A stretch of 64,000 bases of DNA from Desulfobacterales bacterium (lineage in GTDB: Bacteria > Desulfobacterota > Desulfobacteria > Desulfobacterales > Desulfosarcinaceae). Location of the stretch: the NCBI GenBank assembly GCA_016218685.1, contig JACRDD010000004.1, forward strand, positions 372,001 to 436,000, read 5' to 3'. The notes under the pieces were generated by a model. That model saw only the letters and a list, made by a program, of their open reading frames with translations, made no database searches and was not told where the DNA came from. The position numbers and the translations under genes are program-made. Below, one piece after another: positions 34,757-43,266 of this stretch (position 1 is its first letter; each line of letters opens with the position of its first letter).

Positions 34757-37432
34757 CTATGCCAAGGCCGGCAGAACCGGCCTTTTCCAATCCTCCCCCC
34801 ACTCCTCCACGGCCGTCGCCGCTCTTCCCAGAACATCGAGCTTGACGGCCCGCACCTTGCGGTAAACCGAGGCATAGTCCCTTTTTTGGCCGTCCACCCG
34901 CAGCAGATCGCTTTCAATGGAAATGCCGAACAGTCTTTCGTTCTCTTTTAGGTAGGGAAGCATCAGTTCCCAGTCGGCCGGCGTCAATTGGGCGAACTCG
35001 CCGCCGTTGAGTTGCTCTTCTACAACGAGGTGGTGCGGATCTCTCATATAGATTGCACCGCCCGAGGCGAGCGAATAAAGATTGGAGCCGGGATAGGGGT
35101 TTGCCAGGGAAACCACCTTCCCATCCAAATCGAATTCGATACCGTTCAGAATCACAAACCCGCCACCATTCAAAGGATCGCCAGCCATAAAGGACTCGGC
35201 CAGATAGTCGAGGCAGGTGCCGTTGATGACCACCCGGGGTCGTCCGACGGCATTGATCACCGGGCGGCCGGCGGCGTTGCCCAGGACATACACCTCTCCG
35301 CCCTTGGCGCCGTACATGAAGGTCTGCCCTACATCACCGTAAATCACCAGTTTGCCGCGTTTGATGATCTGGGCCAACTGGTCCTGGGCATTGCCGTGAA
35401 CATGAATTTCAAGCCCGTCGATGCCCGATGCCAGATAATCGCCGGAGCTGTCATAGACATCGATCCGCACCCCGTCGGACTCCTTGGACAGTCCGCATCC
35501 CGTAAACCGCTGCCCTTTGTAGCCATAGCAGATGAACTGCTTCCACCCCAGGGCATAGGCGTCGCAGATCAGGCGCGCGTCGCAGGTGTCGCCCTCCGGC
35601 GGAAACGCTTTGGCATTGAGCACGCAAATGCGCTCGTCCCCTTGGGGGGGCCTCAGCGTTCTGCGGGTTTCCCAATCGATATAGCGATAGAGGCTTTGGC
35701 TGTTCGCATTCATCTTGGGCGAAGCCGCAAATAGGGCGGTTAGGCTCTTTTCGAGGATGCTCAGCACCGAACTGCGTTTCTTCTCTCCGGTGCCGATCCG
35801 GCGGTCATGAAGAAAAGTCAGCAGCTCGATGGCTTTGGTTTTGGCGGAATCGCTTTTCGCAGACCGGGCTAGGAGCTCCTCGCACAGTTGCACCAGCGAA
35901 GCATAAGGCCAGGTGGGCAGCAACGCCTGGCAGCGGCGTTTCAAATCCGCGGTGTCCGGGGCGGCCAGGCCTGCTTGCACCAGAGCGAAGATCTCGGCGG
36001 ACTTTTCGGATACGGCTAACCCTTGCGCCGGCCGAAAGTGGTTCTGGCCCTTGGGCGTGCGGACCACCTCCCCGAACTTGTTAGTGCAGATCAGCTCCTT
36101 GGACCCGTCACCCTTGCCGGCGTCCCTGACCGTAAACATAAACGAGCCGCCGTCGGTGGCGCTGCCCCCCCGGGCGTTCCAATATTTATCGGCCACCGGG
36201 CAAAAGCGGTCGTCTTCGGCAGCCAGGTTTTGCAGGGTTGCATCGATGGCCTGTTTTTCCGAACAGATCAGGCCGATTTGCACCGCGCCCTCCTGAAGGG
36301 CGAACACCTGGGGCCGCAGCATGGCGGTATCCGTGATGCCGATGAGCTGGAAGAACTTTTCATAGGGATTGTTGCGGGCGATGATAAAAAACCAGGGGCC
36401 GTCCGGAGAGGCGTGGATATGGGCCGACTGAATGCGGCGGTAAATGCGCTGCTTTTCCGGAGGCAATTGATCGAAGTCATGCTCGGTGGTCGGCGCCATG
36501 GCCTCGATGATGTACTCCATGGGATAGCCGAAGGTGCGGTGCAGAAGATCCAGCAACAGTACGGATACTTCGGTATCCGTTAGAAATTGAGGATGGATGT
36601 TGTGCTGCTGCAGGTACTCGCTGACGGCGTGATAGTTGGCGAAATCGCCGTTGTGCACCAAGGCCTCGTCCATGCCGATGAAAGGATGCGCGCCGCCGGG
36701 GTGCCAGACCCGCCCTTTGGTGGGATAGCGTTGATGGGCGATCCACCCATGGGCCTTGAAATCGTCCAGAAGATAATATTCGACGACTTTTTCGGCATAG
36801 CCGACGATCTTCAAGATCATCAAATTACGGCCATGGGAGAGCACAAAGGCCTGCTTTTCCCCCAGGGAGGCGTAAAAGCGCTGATTGATGCGGATGGAGT
36901 TCTGGAAGATGAATTCGTCTTCGGCCTTGGCCGGGGTCAGATCCTCGAATCCGTTCGCTTCGACGAAGCGTCCCAGAACATCTCGTTTAACCCGCACAAA
37001 GTAACGCCACACATCGGGCGGTCTGACATCCAGACCTGGTACGTCGCGGTAGTCATCGACCGTGGGAATCCGTCCGGCCTTGTGGACTTCCAAAAAAGGC
37101 GCGATATACTCCTTTTCCACTTGCGGCCGGGCTGCGGTATCGAGCAGCGCCACCTGAAGCATGTAATGGGAATCCAAAACCTCCTGGCTGACCCCCAGGC
37201 TCTGCGCCGACAGCCCGACGGCGGCAATGCCACCGCCTTTGCCGTTGCCGCGGTTGTGCATCTGTACGGAAGGTTCATAAATATGACGCCCCCGAACCGG
37301 AATGGACGCAATGAATCCGGTGACGCCGCAACCACCCTCTTCCGCGGACTTTTTAAGGTCCACGCCGCCACGGGGCAGTTTTGCCCTGGAATCGAGAAAT
37401 TTATCGACGATCGAATGATAACGAGATCGCAT
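34757..37432 (-). CDS. Glutamate synthase-type glutaminase fused to GXGXG domain
   Basis: Protein of 891 aa. The N-terminal class II glutamine amidotransferase has its nucleophile in GGCGVTGF at C35. The preceding 34 residues ending EEGG look like a propeptide, as in GltB (36-42 aa), so the cysteine must be freed by cleavage. Glutaminase markers QMHNRGNGKGGG, AHQRYPTKG and LVHNGDFANY follow. The C-terminal third is a GXGXG beta-helix (IDGLEIHVHGNAQDQL, GDVGQTFMYGAKGGEVYV) that in GltB structurally supports the synthase domain. The FMN synthase domain is missing here but encoded just upstream (37444-38994). GGAG before ATG 37432 fixes the start, overlapping the upstream stop. It is the last gene of the six-gene operon. 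Confidence 0.82.
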   Translation of the reverse strand: MRSRYHSIVDKFLDSRAKLPRGGVDLKKSAEEGGCGVTGFIASIPVRGRHIYEPSVQMHNRGNGKGGGIAAVGLSAQSLGVSQEVLDSHYMLQVALLDTAARPQVEKEYIAPFLEVHKAGRIPTVDDYRDVPGLDVRPPDVWRYFVRVKRDVLGRFVEANGFEDLTPAKAEDEFIFQNSIRINQRFYASLGEKQAFVLSHGRNLMILKIVGYAEKVVEYYLLDDFKAHGWIAHQRYPTKGRVWHPGGAHPFIGMDEALVHNGDFANYHAVSEYLQQHNIHPQFLTDTEVSVLLLDLLHRTFGYPMEYIIEAMAPTTEHDFDQLPPEKQRIYRRIQSAHIHASPDGPWFFIIARNNPYEKFFQLIGITDTAMLRPQVFALQEGAVQIGLICSEKQAIDATLQNLAAEDDRFCPVADKYWNARGGSATDGGSFMFTVRDAGKGDGSKELICTNKFGEVVRTPKGQNHFRPAQGLAVSEKSAEIFALVQAGLAAPDTADLKRRCQALLPTWPYASLVQLCEELLARSAKSDSAKTKAIELLTFLHDRRIGTGEKKRSSVLSILEKSLTALFAASPKMNANSQSLYRYIDWETRRTLRPPQGDERICVLNAKAFPPEGDTCDARLICDAYALGWKQFICYGYKGQRFTGCGLSKESDGVRIDVYDSSGDYLASGIDGLEIHVHGNAQDQLAQIIKRGKLVIYGDVGQTFMYGAKGGEVYVLGNAAGRPVINAVGRPRVVINGTCLDYLAESFMAGDPLNGGGFVILNGIEFDLDGKVVSLANPYPGSNLYSLASGGAIYMRDPHHLVVEEQLNGGEFAQLTPADWELMLPYLKENERLFGISIESDLLRVDGQKRDYASVYRKVRAVKLDVLGRAATAVEEWGEDWKRPVLPALA
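34764..34786 (+). terminator. RNase J terminator inside convergent coding end
   Basis: AAGGCCGG at 34764-34771 and CCGGCCTT at 34777-34784 pair perfectly around CAGAA and are followed by TT. The hairpin lies 27 bases after the RNase J stop and within the last codons of the convergent glutaminase gene. Confidence 0.5.
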
Positions 37433-37443
37433 GCATGCTCCTG

Positions 37444-38994
37444 TCAAATATACATTCGCTTTCGGGGCGCCGGCTGGTATTGGGCTCTTTCTTCTGCTTC
37501 CAGATAGTCCAGATGAACGAGTAAATCGGAACGGCCCACCAACTCCCGAATAGTGCTGAAGCCTAATTGGCGCAATAATTCACACCATTGCTTGCGCCAA
37601 GCCATATACATGTTGACGATCCGTTGCTCGGCATAAGCTTCGGAAATCATCTGGCCCAGTTCGCTGTCGGTGGAGGCGATGCCCCGGGCGCAGCCACGTC
37701 CGCTTTCGCAGTTGCCGCAACGCACACATTCGAGGGCCACCAGTTCGGCGGTGCCGATGACCACGCCGTCGGCTCCCAGCGCGATGGCTTTGGCCACATC
37801 CATGGCATTGCGGATGCCGCCGCTGGCGATCAGACAGACTTCTTCCCGGATGCCTTCGTCCTTGAGAAACTGATGGACTTTGGGGATGGCATATTCGATG
37901 GGCATGGCGATATTCTTCTTGGCGATATCCGGGGCCGCGCCGGTTCCGCCGTAGCTGCCGTCGATATGCACGATATGCGCGCCCGCGTAATAGCTGCCCA
38001 CGGCCACCATATCCACATCCGTGGGCGTGGAGACTTTAACGGAGACGATGGCCCGCGGGTTGACCTCCTTGACCCAGTCCACATGCTTCTTGTGATCTTC
38101 CACCGAATAGACGCTGTGAAAGGGAAAGGGAGAAAAGAGCGAATTGCCCACCACGGTCTCGCGCATGGCGGCCACTTCAGGGGTCACCTTGTCACCCAGC
38201 AAATGCCCGCCCAGACCGGGTTTGGCGCCCTGGGCATACTTGAACTCGATCACCGGCGCAAAGCGCATGGTCTCTTCACGCACCCCGAAAAGTCCCGTGG
38301 CCACCTGGGTGATGACAAAATCGGCGTAGGGCATAAACTCCTTGGGGTAGCCGCCCTCGCCCGTACAGGTCAGGGTATTCAAGCGTTGGGCGGCCCGGGC
38401 CCGGCCGGTCAAGGCCGATAACGCCATCGAGCCATAAGACATGCCTCCGCTATAACAAGGCAGGGACAAACGCCTTTCCGGCCGGCCGTCCTTGCGCTTG
38501 TTCAGGTCAAGGCTCAGATCCAGGGCCGCGTCGCCGATCCGCCGGTACTGGGCCGGGTCGGGCCGTTTGAACCGGATCTTGTCGAACCCGCCGCCGGAGT
38601 ATCCCAGATTGTATTCCAGATCCACCACCGGGAGGTTGCCGCTTTCGGCCATTTCCCAATGGGCGATCAGCATTTCAGAAGGCCAGCGATAATCTCCCAG
38701 GGTTTCCAGAATCGGGTTCAGCCGCAGAGTCAAGGCTTGCTGGGGGCAGCGGTCGATGCAATAAAAATCATTTTGCTTGCATGCAAATCCAATGCACTTG
38801 TGCTCCACCGGCCGCATGGGTTTTGAGAAGTTCTCGTAGCGCGGATGGACGCCGTACGGGCAGAGTTTTGCGCACAACCCGCAGGAAATACAGGCCGAAC
38901 TTCTTTTAAGCGTATACTTCCCGATGGTGTTGCGAAAACGCGATCGGGCTTCCCTGATGGGCGGCAATGGCTGTTTTTGAGTTTGTTGGGTCAT
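37444..38994 (-). CDS. Ferredoxin-type FMN glutamate synthase domain protein (archaeal-type GltB core)
   Basis: Protein of 516 aa. The N-terminus binds iron-sulfur clusters: CISCGLCAKLCPYGV, then cysteines in CIGFACKQNDFYCIDRCP. The rest is the glutamate synthase TIM barrel with intact FMN and 2-oxoglutarate landmarks: CYSGGMSYGSM, TCTGEGG, EFKYAQGAKPGLGGHLLG, SVEDHKKHVDW, DGSYGGTGAAP, and CVRCGNC near the C-terminus. It should make glutamate from 2-oxoglutarate with ammonia from the partner glutaminase and electrons from ferredoxin-like donors; no GltD is present. It lies 3 bases after its degenerate paralogue and overlaps the start of the glutaminase gene. Confidence 0.85.
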   Translation of the reverse strand: MTQQTQKQPLPPIREARSRFRNTIGKYTLKRSSACISCGLCAKLCPYGVHPRYENFSKPMRPVEHKCIGFACKQNDFYCIDRCPQQALTLRLNPILETLGDYRWPSEMLIAHWEMAESGNLPVVDLEYNLGYSGGGFDKIRFKRPDPAQYRRIGDAALDLSLDLNKRKDGRPERRLSLPCYSGGMSYGSMALSALTGRARAAQRLNTLTCTGEGGYPKEFMPYADFVITQVATGLFGVREETMRFAPVIEFKYAQGAKPGLGGHLLGDKVTPEVAAMRETVVGNSLFSPFPFHSVYSVEDHKKHVDWVKEVNPRAIVSVKVSTPTDVDMVAVGSYYAGAHIVHIDGSYGGTGAAPDIAKKNIAMPIEYAIPKVHQFLKDEGIREEVCLIASGGIRNAMDVAKAIALGADGVVIGTAELVALECVRCGNCESGRGCARGIASTDSELGQMISEAYAEQRIVNMYMAWRKQWCELLRQLGFSTIRELVGRSDLLVHLDYLEAEERAQYQPAPRKRMYI

Positions 38995-38997
38995 GGG

Positions 38998-40410
38998 TTA
39001 TCCTAGTCCAGGCACTTTGCGTTCACCGAAGATGGGCCCGAAATGATCTTTTTCCAGATTCTCGAACCACATGGAGCGGCCCACCTCCCCGCGCAGCCGC
39101 CGGGCCTCGCGGATGCCCATGGCGCCCATCAGTTCGATCAATTGGCTCTGCCAGGCGGCGATGAGATTGACGATTCGGTCGCTGCCCCACACAGCATCCA
39201 AAGGTTCATCCAGTTTGACCGGGCAGGAGAGCCCGTTGCTGCACCTACCGCACAGCCGGCACTCCAGCGCAATCAAGAGGGCATGATCGGCGGTCACGGC
39301 GTCGGCACCGCAAAGGATGGCCTTGGCCATATGCTCGGCCATGGCGATGCCGCCCGAAAACACCAGGTTGATCTTCTGCCGGGCCCCCTGGGCCACCAGC
39401 TTCAGGTGGACCTCCCGGATCATCTCCTTCAAAAACCGAGGCTGGACGGCATTCAGCTCATTGCCGTGATCGTCCGCGTAAAAGTGCAGACTATCCACGC
39501 CACTATGGACCAACTCCGCGGCACGCGCCGGCGCGTTGCGGTCAAGCGCCATGCCCACCAGGAGGACTACATCCGGATGAATGGTCCGAACCGTGTTCAT
39601 GGCGACTTCGATTCCGGGTGCATCGGCCAACTCTACGACCCGGCTGTTGCGGATGGTCTCGCCGTATTGCGCGATATTCTCCTGGGTCAGACAGGGAATC
39701 AGGTGGCCGGCATAGGGCGCCAGCGCTGGGGAAAGATCCTGGGGGTGGACGAACATCAGCGTACCCAGCGCCTTGGCCGCCCTGGCCATGGGCAGCAAAA
39801 CATGGTCGTTGATCAAAAGCTCTGGCGACAACCGAAAAAGCAAAGGCAACGGCAGTTCCAATAGCGGCGGTGTTTCCGAGGCCAAGGACATGTCCGCATT
39901 GAATTCAAGCCGCGTCTCCCGCCGGGAGAGCTCGAAACAGGTATTGATATACTCCCGGCCGTGGATACCGTCGCGCGTTGGACGGACGATTTCGGACATG
40001 TCGGTCCACATTGCATCGAATCCGGTCCCCACAAACGGGCCGCGGTATCCGGCGCCGGAAACCGGTATCTTGCCCGTATGGGCCTGGTACCACAACCGGT
40101 GCAGGTTTTCCGCGCGCCAGTATGCATCACCCAGGGTGCGGTAGTCCGGATTGATGGTCCGCGAAAAAATTCCCTTGGTGCATTCCTGGACACAGCGAAA
40201 ACAACTCATGCAGGTGTACAGGTACTCGGGCTCTTCCATCGCGCTCATGTGCAGAAGATTTTCCTTGAAGATATTGTAGACGCACTTCTTCTTCACGCAC
40301 TTCCGGCAGGAGCCTGCGCAGTTCTCGCGAAACTCGACCGTCGCGTATTTTCCGATGGGATGAAAGCGCGGAGGAGCGGTTTTGGTATGGATATGGTACT
40401 TTTGAGGCAT
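38998..40410 (-). CDS. Glutamate-synthase-like iron-sulfur flavoprotein, divergent paralogue
   Basis: Protein of 470 aa with an N-terminal cysteine-rich part (CAGSCRKCVKKKC, CMSCFRCVQEC), binding one or two 4Fe-4S clusters. A divergent glutamate-synthase barrel follows. The C-terminal FMN-side part is kept (INLVFSGGIAMAEHMAKAILCGADAV and LECRLCGRCSNGLSCPV). The stretches of the intact paralogue corresponding to YAQGAKPGLGG and GGTGAAP cannot be found, so it probably does not make glutamate. It could pass electrons, hold the complex together, or act on another substrate; the choice is open. It is followed after 3 bases by the intact paralogue and lies 79 bases after metF. Confidence 0.78.
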   Translation of the reverse strand: MPQKYHIHTKTAPPRFHPIGKYATVEFRENCAGSCRKCVKKKCVYNIFKENLLHMSAMEEPEYLYTCMSCFRCVQECTKGIFSRTINPDYRTLGDAYWRAENLHRLWYQAHTGKIPVSGAGYRGPFVGTGFDAMWTDMSEIVRPTRDGIHGREYINTCFELSRRETRLEFNADMSLASETPPLLELPLPLLFRLSPELLINDHVLLPMARAAKALGTLMFVHPQDLSPALAPYAGHLIPCLTQENIAQYGETIRNSRVVELADAPGIEVAMNTVRTIHPDVVLLVGMALDRNAPARAAELVHSGVDSLHFYADDHGNELNAVQPRFLKEMIREVHLKLVAQGARQKINLVFSGGIAMAEHMAKAILCGADAVTADHALLIALECRLCGRCSNGLSCPVKLDEPLDAVWGSDRIVNLIAAWQSQLIELMGAMGIREARRLRGEVGRSMWFENLEKDHFGPIFGERKVPGLG

Positions 40411-40489
40411 GAATTTCTCCGTAACGATTCTACTACTCAGATACGGAACATTAAGGAAGAAGTATCAAAGGGAAGTCGAATTCTTCCGG

Positions 40490-41413
40490 TTACGGCCGAG
40501 GCAGAAGACCGGCTTCGGAGACGATCCGCTCGACGACATCCTCCCACTCGATGGCCATCAAATGGATGCCATGAACCCCCTGGATTTCACGAAGCGCGGC
40601 AATGGTTTCCAGGCAGATTTTGATACCTTCCTCGGCCACCTTTGGTTTTGCGACGCCTTCCATACGCTTGATCAGGCCCTCGGGGACGTCCATTCCCGCC
40701 ACCCGCGTGGCCATGTATTTGGCCATGCCTACGGATTTCATGGGGGTCACGCCGGCCAGAATATGAACCTTTTCGGTCAACCCTTCGTCCTGAGCCATTT
40801 TCATCCAGGCCTTGAAGCGCGCCAGGTTATAAACGCATTGGGTCTGGATAAAATCAGCGCCGGCATCGATTTTTTTGGCCAGCCGCATCACCCGGTATTC
40901 GAAGGGATCGGCAAAGGGGTTGGCGGCCGCGCCGATAAACATTCGCGGTGCTCCCTTGAGCTCGAACCCGCTCATGTCCTGACCTTGTTCGCGCATGGTC
41001 TGTACGGTGCGCACCAGGTTCATCGAGTCGATATCAAAGACGTTCAAGGCATCCGGTTGGCTGCCGAAGGTCTGGTGATCTCCTGAAAGACAGAGAATAT
41101 TTGTGATGCCCAGGGAGTAAGCGCCCATTATGTCCGATTGCAGCGCAATGCGGTTGCGATCCCGGGTGACCATCTGCATGACCGGTTCGATACCCATGGT
41201 CACCAGGTGCGCACAGGCGGCGATACTGGACATCCGGACAATGGCCGTTTGATTGTCGGTGACATTCACGGCATCGACGCACCCCTTTAACAGTTCGCCC
41301 TTTTTGCGGACGATCTCGGCATCGGCACCACGGGGCGGTCCACATTCCGCGGTCACGGCAAACCCACCACTATTCAAGACCCGCTGCAATTTTCCGGTGG
41401 ATTCGATTTTCAT
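40490..41413 (-). CDS. metF: Methylenetetrahydrofolate reductase
   Basis: Protein of 307 aa of the MetF TIM-barrel family, converting 5,10-methylene-THF to 5-methyl-THF with FMN or FAD. Visible features: an early AECGPPRGAD strand with the conserved glutamate, NVTDNQTAIVRMS, NILCLSGDHQ, IGAAANPFADP and the FIQTQCVYNLARF segment. Its ATG overlaps the stop of the preceding metV by four bases (ATGA), a mark of tight coupling. In anaerobes MetF-MetV complexes serve the methyl branch of the Wood-Ljungdahl pathway and take electrons from ferredoxin or NADH through partner proteins. Membership of that pathway here is inference. Confidence 0.9.
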   Translation of the reverse strand: MKIESTGKLQRVLNSGGFAVTAECGPPRGADAEIVRKKGELLKGCVDAVNVTDNQTAIVRMSSIAACAHLVTMGIEPVMQMVTRDRNRIALQSDIMGAYSLGITNILCLSGDHQTFGSQPDALNVFDIDSMNLVRTVQTMREQGQDMSGFELKGAPRMFIGAAANPFADPFEYRVMRLAKKIDAGADFIQTQCVYNLARFKAWMKMAQDEGLTEKVHILAGVTPMKSVGMAKYMATRVAGMDVPEGLIKRMEGVAKPKVAEEGIKICLETIAALREIQGVHGIHLMAIEWEDVVERIVSEAGLLPRP

Positions 41414-42078
41414 AGCATATGATCCTCTCTGATGAGTTTGCGCGGCCCGGAAGATAAACTGGCGGCCCAGTTTTTCGGAGGAAGATAAACCCGCAAATTA
41501 TCCATCTGCCCCAGGGCCTTGAGGCGTTCGATGATCAAGTGCCAGGCGCAATCGATGTCGGAACTCACTTCGCAATGGCCGTTTTGGGAGCCGCCGCACG
41601 GCCCGTTGAGCAATTTCTTGGCGCAGCGCGTGAACGGGCAAATACCGCCGAATACCGCCAGCTTGCAATCGCCACACCCCGAACACTCCTCGGTGAAAAG
41701 GCCCGGCTTTTCCAGAACCCCCATAAAGGTGGTGTTCACGCCAGGCAGCACGGGGGCGGTAGTAAAACGCCGCGCCATGGCCTGCACGCCGGCGCCGCAA
41801 GCCAAAGAGAGAATGGCCTGGTTGCGGCTTACAGCCTGCGCGCTTTCCTGGATAAATTCGTCTTCGCACTGGCGCTCTACGGTCTGCTCCTCGATTTCGA
41901 TTCGCTTGCCCTCTGTTTTGCAAACCAGGCGCAAGGCCGAAGCCAAAACAGCCACCTCATCCTCGCCCCCGGCAAAACAGGTTTTAACGCAAGTGCCGCA
42001 CCCCAAAATCAGGACTTTCTGGTAAGGTGCGATGATCTGCTTGATTTCCGAAATTGGTTTTTGTTCTCCGACGATCAT
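41410..42078 (-). CDS. metV: Methylenetetrahydrofolate reductase C-terminal-domain protein (MetV)
   Basis: Protein of 222 aa, the MetV zinc/iron-sulfur subunit that pairs with MetF. The N-terminal half has LILGCGTCVKTCFAGG and LACGAGVQAM. The C-terminal half has the cysteine-rich MTHFR_C signature CSGCGDCKLAVFGGICPFTRC and GPCGG with NGHCEV. It is thought to bring electrons to MetF. Its last four bases overlap the metF start. It is preceded by an MvhD-like gene 76 bases upstream, as in several acetogens and sulfate reducers where similar small proteins link MetFV to heterodisulfide-reductase-like complexes. Confidence 0.88.
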   Translation of the reverse strand: MIVGEQKPISEIKQIIAPYQKVLILGCGTCVKTCFAGGEDEVAVLASALRLVCKTEGKRIEIEEQTVERQCEDEFIQESAQAVSRNQAILSLACGAGVQAMARRFTTAPVLPGVNTTFMGVLEKPGLFTEECSGCGDCKLAVFGGICPFTRCAKKLLNGPCGGSQNGHCEVSSDIDCAWHLIIERLKALGQMDNLRVYLPPKNWAASLSSGPRKLIREDHML

Positions 42079-42154
42079 CCTTCGACTCCGTTCGAGACCG
42101 GATCGGGTCTCCTTATTGTTCCTGGGTTAGCCCTTGGAAACAGCGAACAATGAA

Positions 42155-42589
42155 TCAAACCAGCGCGACATCGGACCGGGAGCGCGCAGCCGCCGGGTTT
42201 GGACCCAAGGCAGCCGCCACCGAAAGCGCCTCCTGGATGAATCGTTTGGCACTCCGAGCGTCTCCGGCAGCCACATTAAAGAGCGCCAAGCGCCTGCCAT
42301 CCATTCCGATTTCATCCAACAAGGCCTTTATCCACGCCACCCGCTTTTTGGCCCGCAGGTTGCCTTCCACATACCGGCATGCGCCTTCGGCGCAGACCAG
42401 CACCACCACGGCGTCGGCGCCGGCTTCGAAAGCACGCATCAGGAAAACATCCTTGACCATGCTTGAACACGGCAGTTTGATAAAATTCAACTCGCCGCTC
42501 GCGCTTGCCACCGCCGGCAGCGCATCGCCGTCGCCGAAGACATTGATGCAGTGAAAAACAGTAATTTTGGATTGGGATTTCTGGCTCAT
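42155..42589 (-). CDS. Hydrogenase iron-sulfur subunit-like protein (MvhD/FlpD family)
   Basis: Protein of 144 aa like MvhD/FlpD, which carries a 2Fe-2S cluster and hands electrons to HdrA-type proteins. Conserved parts are KLPCSSMVKDVFLMRAFEAGADAVVVLVCAEGACRYVEGN and the following RVAWIKALLDEIGMDGRRL. Only three family cysteines are clear, in LPCSS and CAEGAC. The N-terminal CxxC region of typical MvhD is replaced by FHCINVFGDGD, so cluster binding may differ. It is first in the operon with metV and metF. ATG at 42589 follows an AT-rich leader with a terminator-like hairpin. Confidence 0.78.
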   Translation of the reverse strand: MSQKSQSKITVFHCINVFGDGDALPAVASASGELNFIKLPCSSMVKDVFLMRAFEAGADAVVVLVCAEGACRYVEGNLRAKKRVAWIKALLDEIGMDGRRLALFNVAAGDARSAKRFIQEALSVAAALGPNPAAARSRSDVALV

Positions 42590-42641
42590 ATTATTTTCAT
42601 TAACTTATTTAGAAATTAATTAGCCTGGCTAATGCATAAAG

Positions 42642-42678
42642 AAAGGCGCCTCTACGATCGTTGCGCAGAGACGCCTTT
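42642..42678 (-). terminator. Terminator-like hairpin in the operon leader
   Basis: AAAGGCG-C-CTCT at 42642-42653 pairs with AGAG-A-CGCCTTT at 42667-42678, eleven pairs around one mismatch. On the minus strand it is followed by CTTTATG. It lies between the promoter at 42741-42769 and the ATG at 42589, so it may be an attenuator for the metF/glutamate-synthase operon. Confidence 0.5.
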
Positions 42679-42740
42679 GTCCAAGCTAAAGCGAGATTAA
42701 ATTTCAGACATCATTGTCCGAAGTAGAAACTGAATAGTAT

Positions 42741-42769
42741 TCATATTCTGCTCGTGAATTATTTGTCAA
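42741..42769 (-). promoter_or_regulatory. Sigma70-like promoter of the MvhD-metV-metF operon
   Basis: On the minus strand TTGACA at 42769-42764 is followed after 18 bases by TATGAA. The inferred start gives a leader of about 145 bases that includes the hairpin at 42642-42678. Confidence 0.45.
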
Positions 42770-42871
42770 GGCTTTTAAAATGGCGATTCACTACCAGCCG
42801 CGCAGCCCGATAAAGAGGGATTACTGCCTTCAGGGATTGGAATAGAGTTGAAACCGAAAATTTCAGGCAAG

Positions 42872-42903
42872 AAAAAAAGGGCTTAGACGTTTCGTCCAAA
42901 CCC
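42872..42903 (-). terminator. Rho-independent terminator of tRNA-Asn
   Basis: On the minus strand, just after the tRNA, GGGtTTgGACG pairs with CGTCtAAgCCC around an AAA loop, and seven T follow immediately. A clear intrinsic terminator for the tRNA transcript. Confidence 0.75.
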
Positions 42904-42914
42904 TTTATTTATTC

Positions 42915-42990
42915 TGGCTCCCTGAGTAGGACTTGAACCTACAACCTAGTGGTTAACAGCCACCCGCTCTGCCGATTGAGCTATCAGGGA
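42915..42990 (-). tRNA. tRNA-Asn (GTT)
   Basis: The 76 bases fold as a full cloverleaf. The acceptor stem TCCCTGA pairs with TCAGGGA, the discriminator is G, and CCA is encoded. The D arm contains AGCTCAATCGGCAGAGC, the anticodon loop is CTGTTAACC with GTT, and the T arm has GGTTCAAGTCC. A promoter and a terminator flank it. With an AspRS of the non-discriminating type nearby, this tRNA may be charged by the Asp-tRNA amidation route. Confidence 0.97.
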
Positions 42991-43033
42991 TCGAGTCTTG
43001 GAACGCGCTTATGGGCGCCCCGAAGAAAGTGGC

Positions 43034-43062
43034 TTTTTAATAAAGCCGTCTGTGATTGTCAA
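43034..43062 (-). promoter_or_regulatory. Promoter of tRNA-Asn
   Basis: TTGACA at 43062-43057 on the minus strand, 17 bases, then TAAAAA at 43039-43034. The tRNA begins about 44 bases further on. Confidence 0.55.
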
Positions 43063-43266
43063 CTAATTTTAGGCGCTATTCTATCACTTTGGCGTGGACG
43101 ACAGGTACGCTGGGCAAAGCGCTCGGCTCCCCGCCCCAGCCACCTTTTATTCAAAAACGTTTGGCCACGGTTCGTCCGCAAGTCCTTATGGCGCGAAGAT
43201 TTTACGGCGCTTCGGCCGGCCTCGGAGCAGGCGCCAAATGGGGGGCGGTCCCTGCAACGGCCATGC

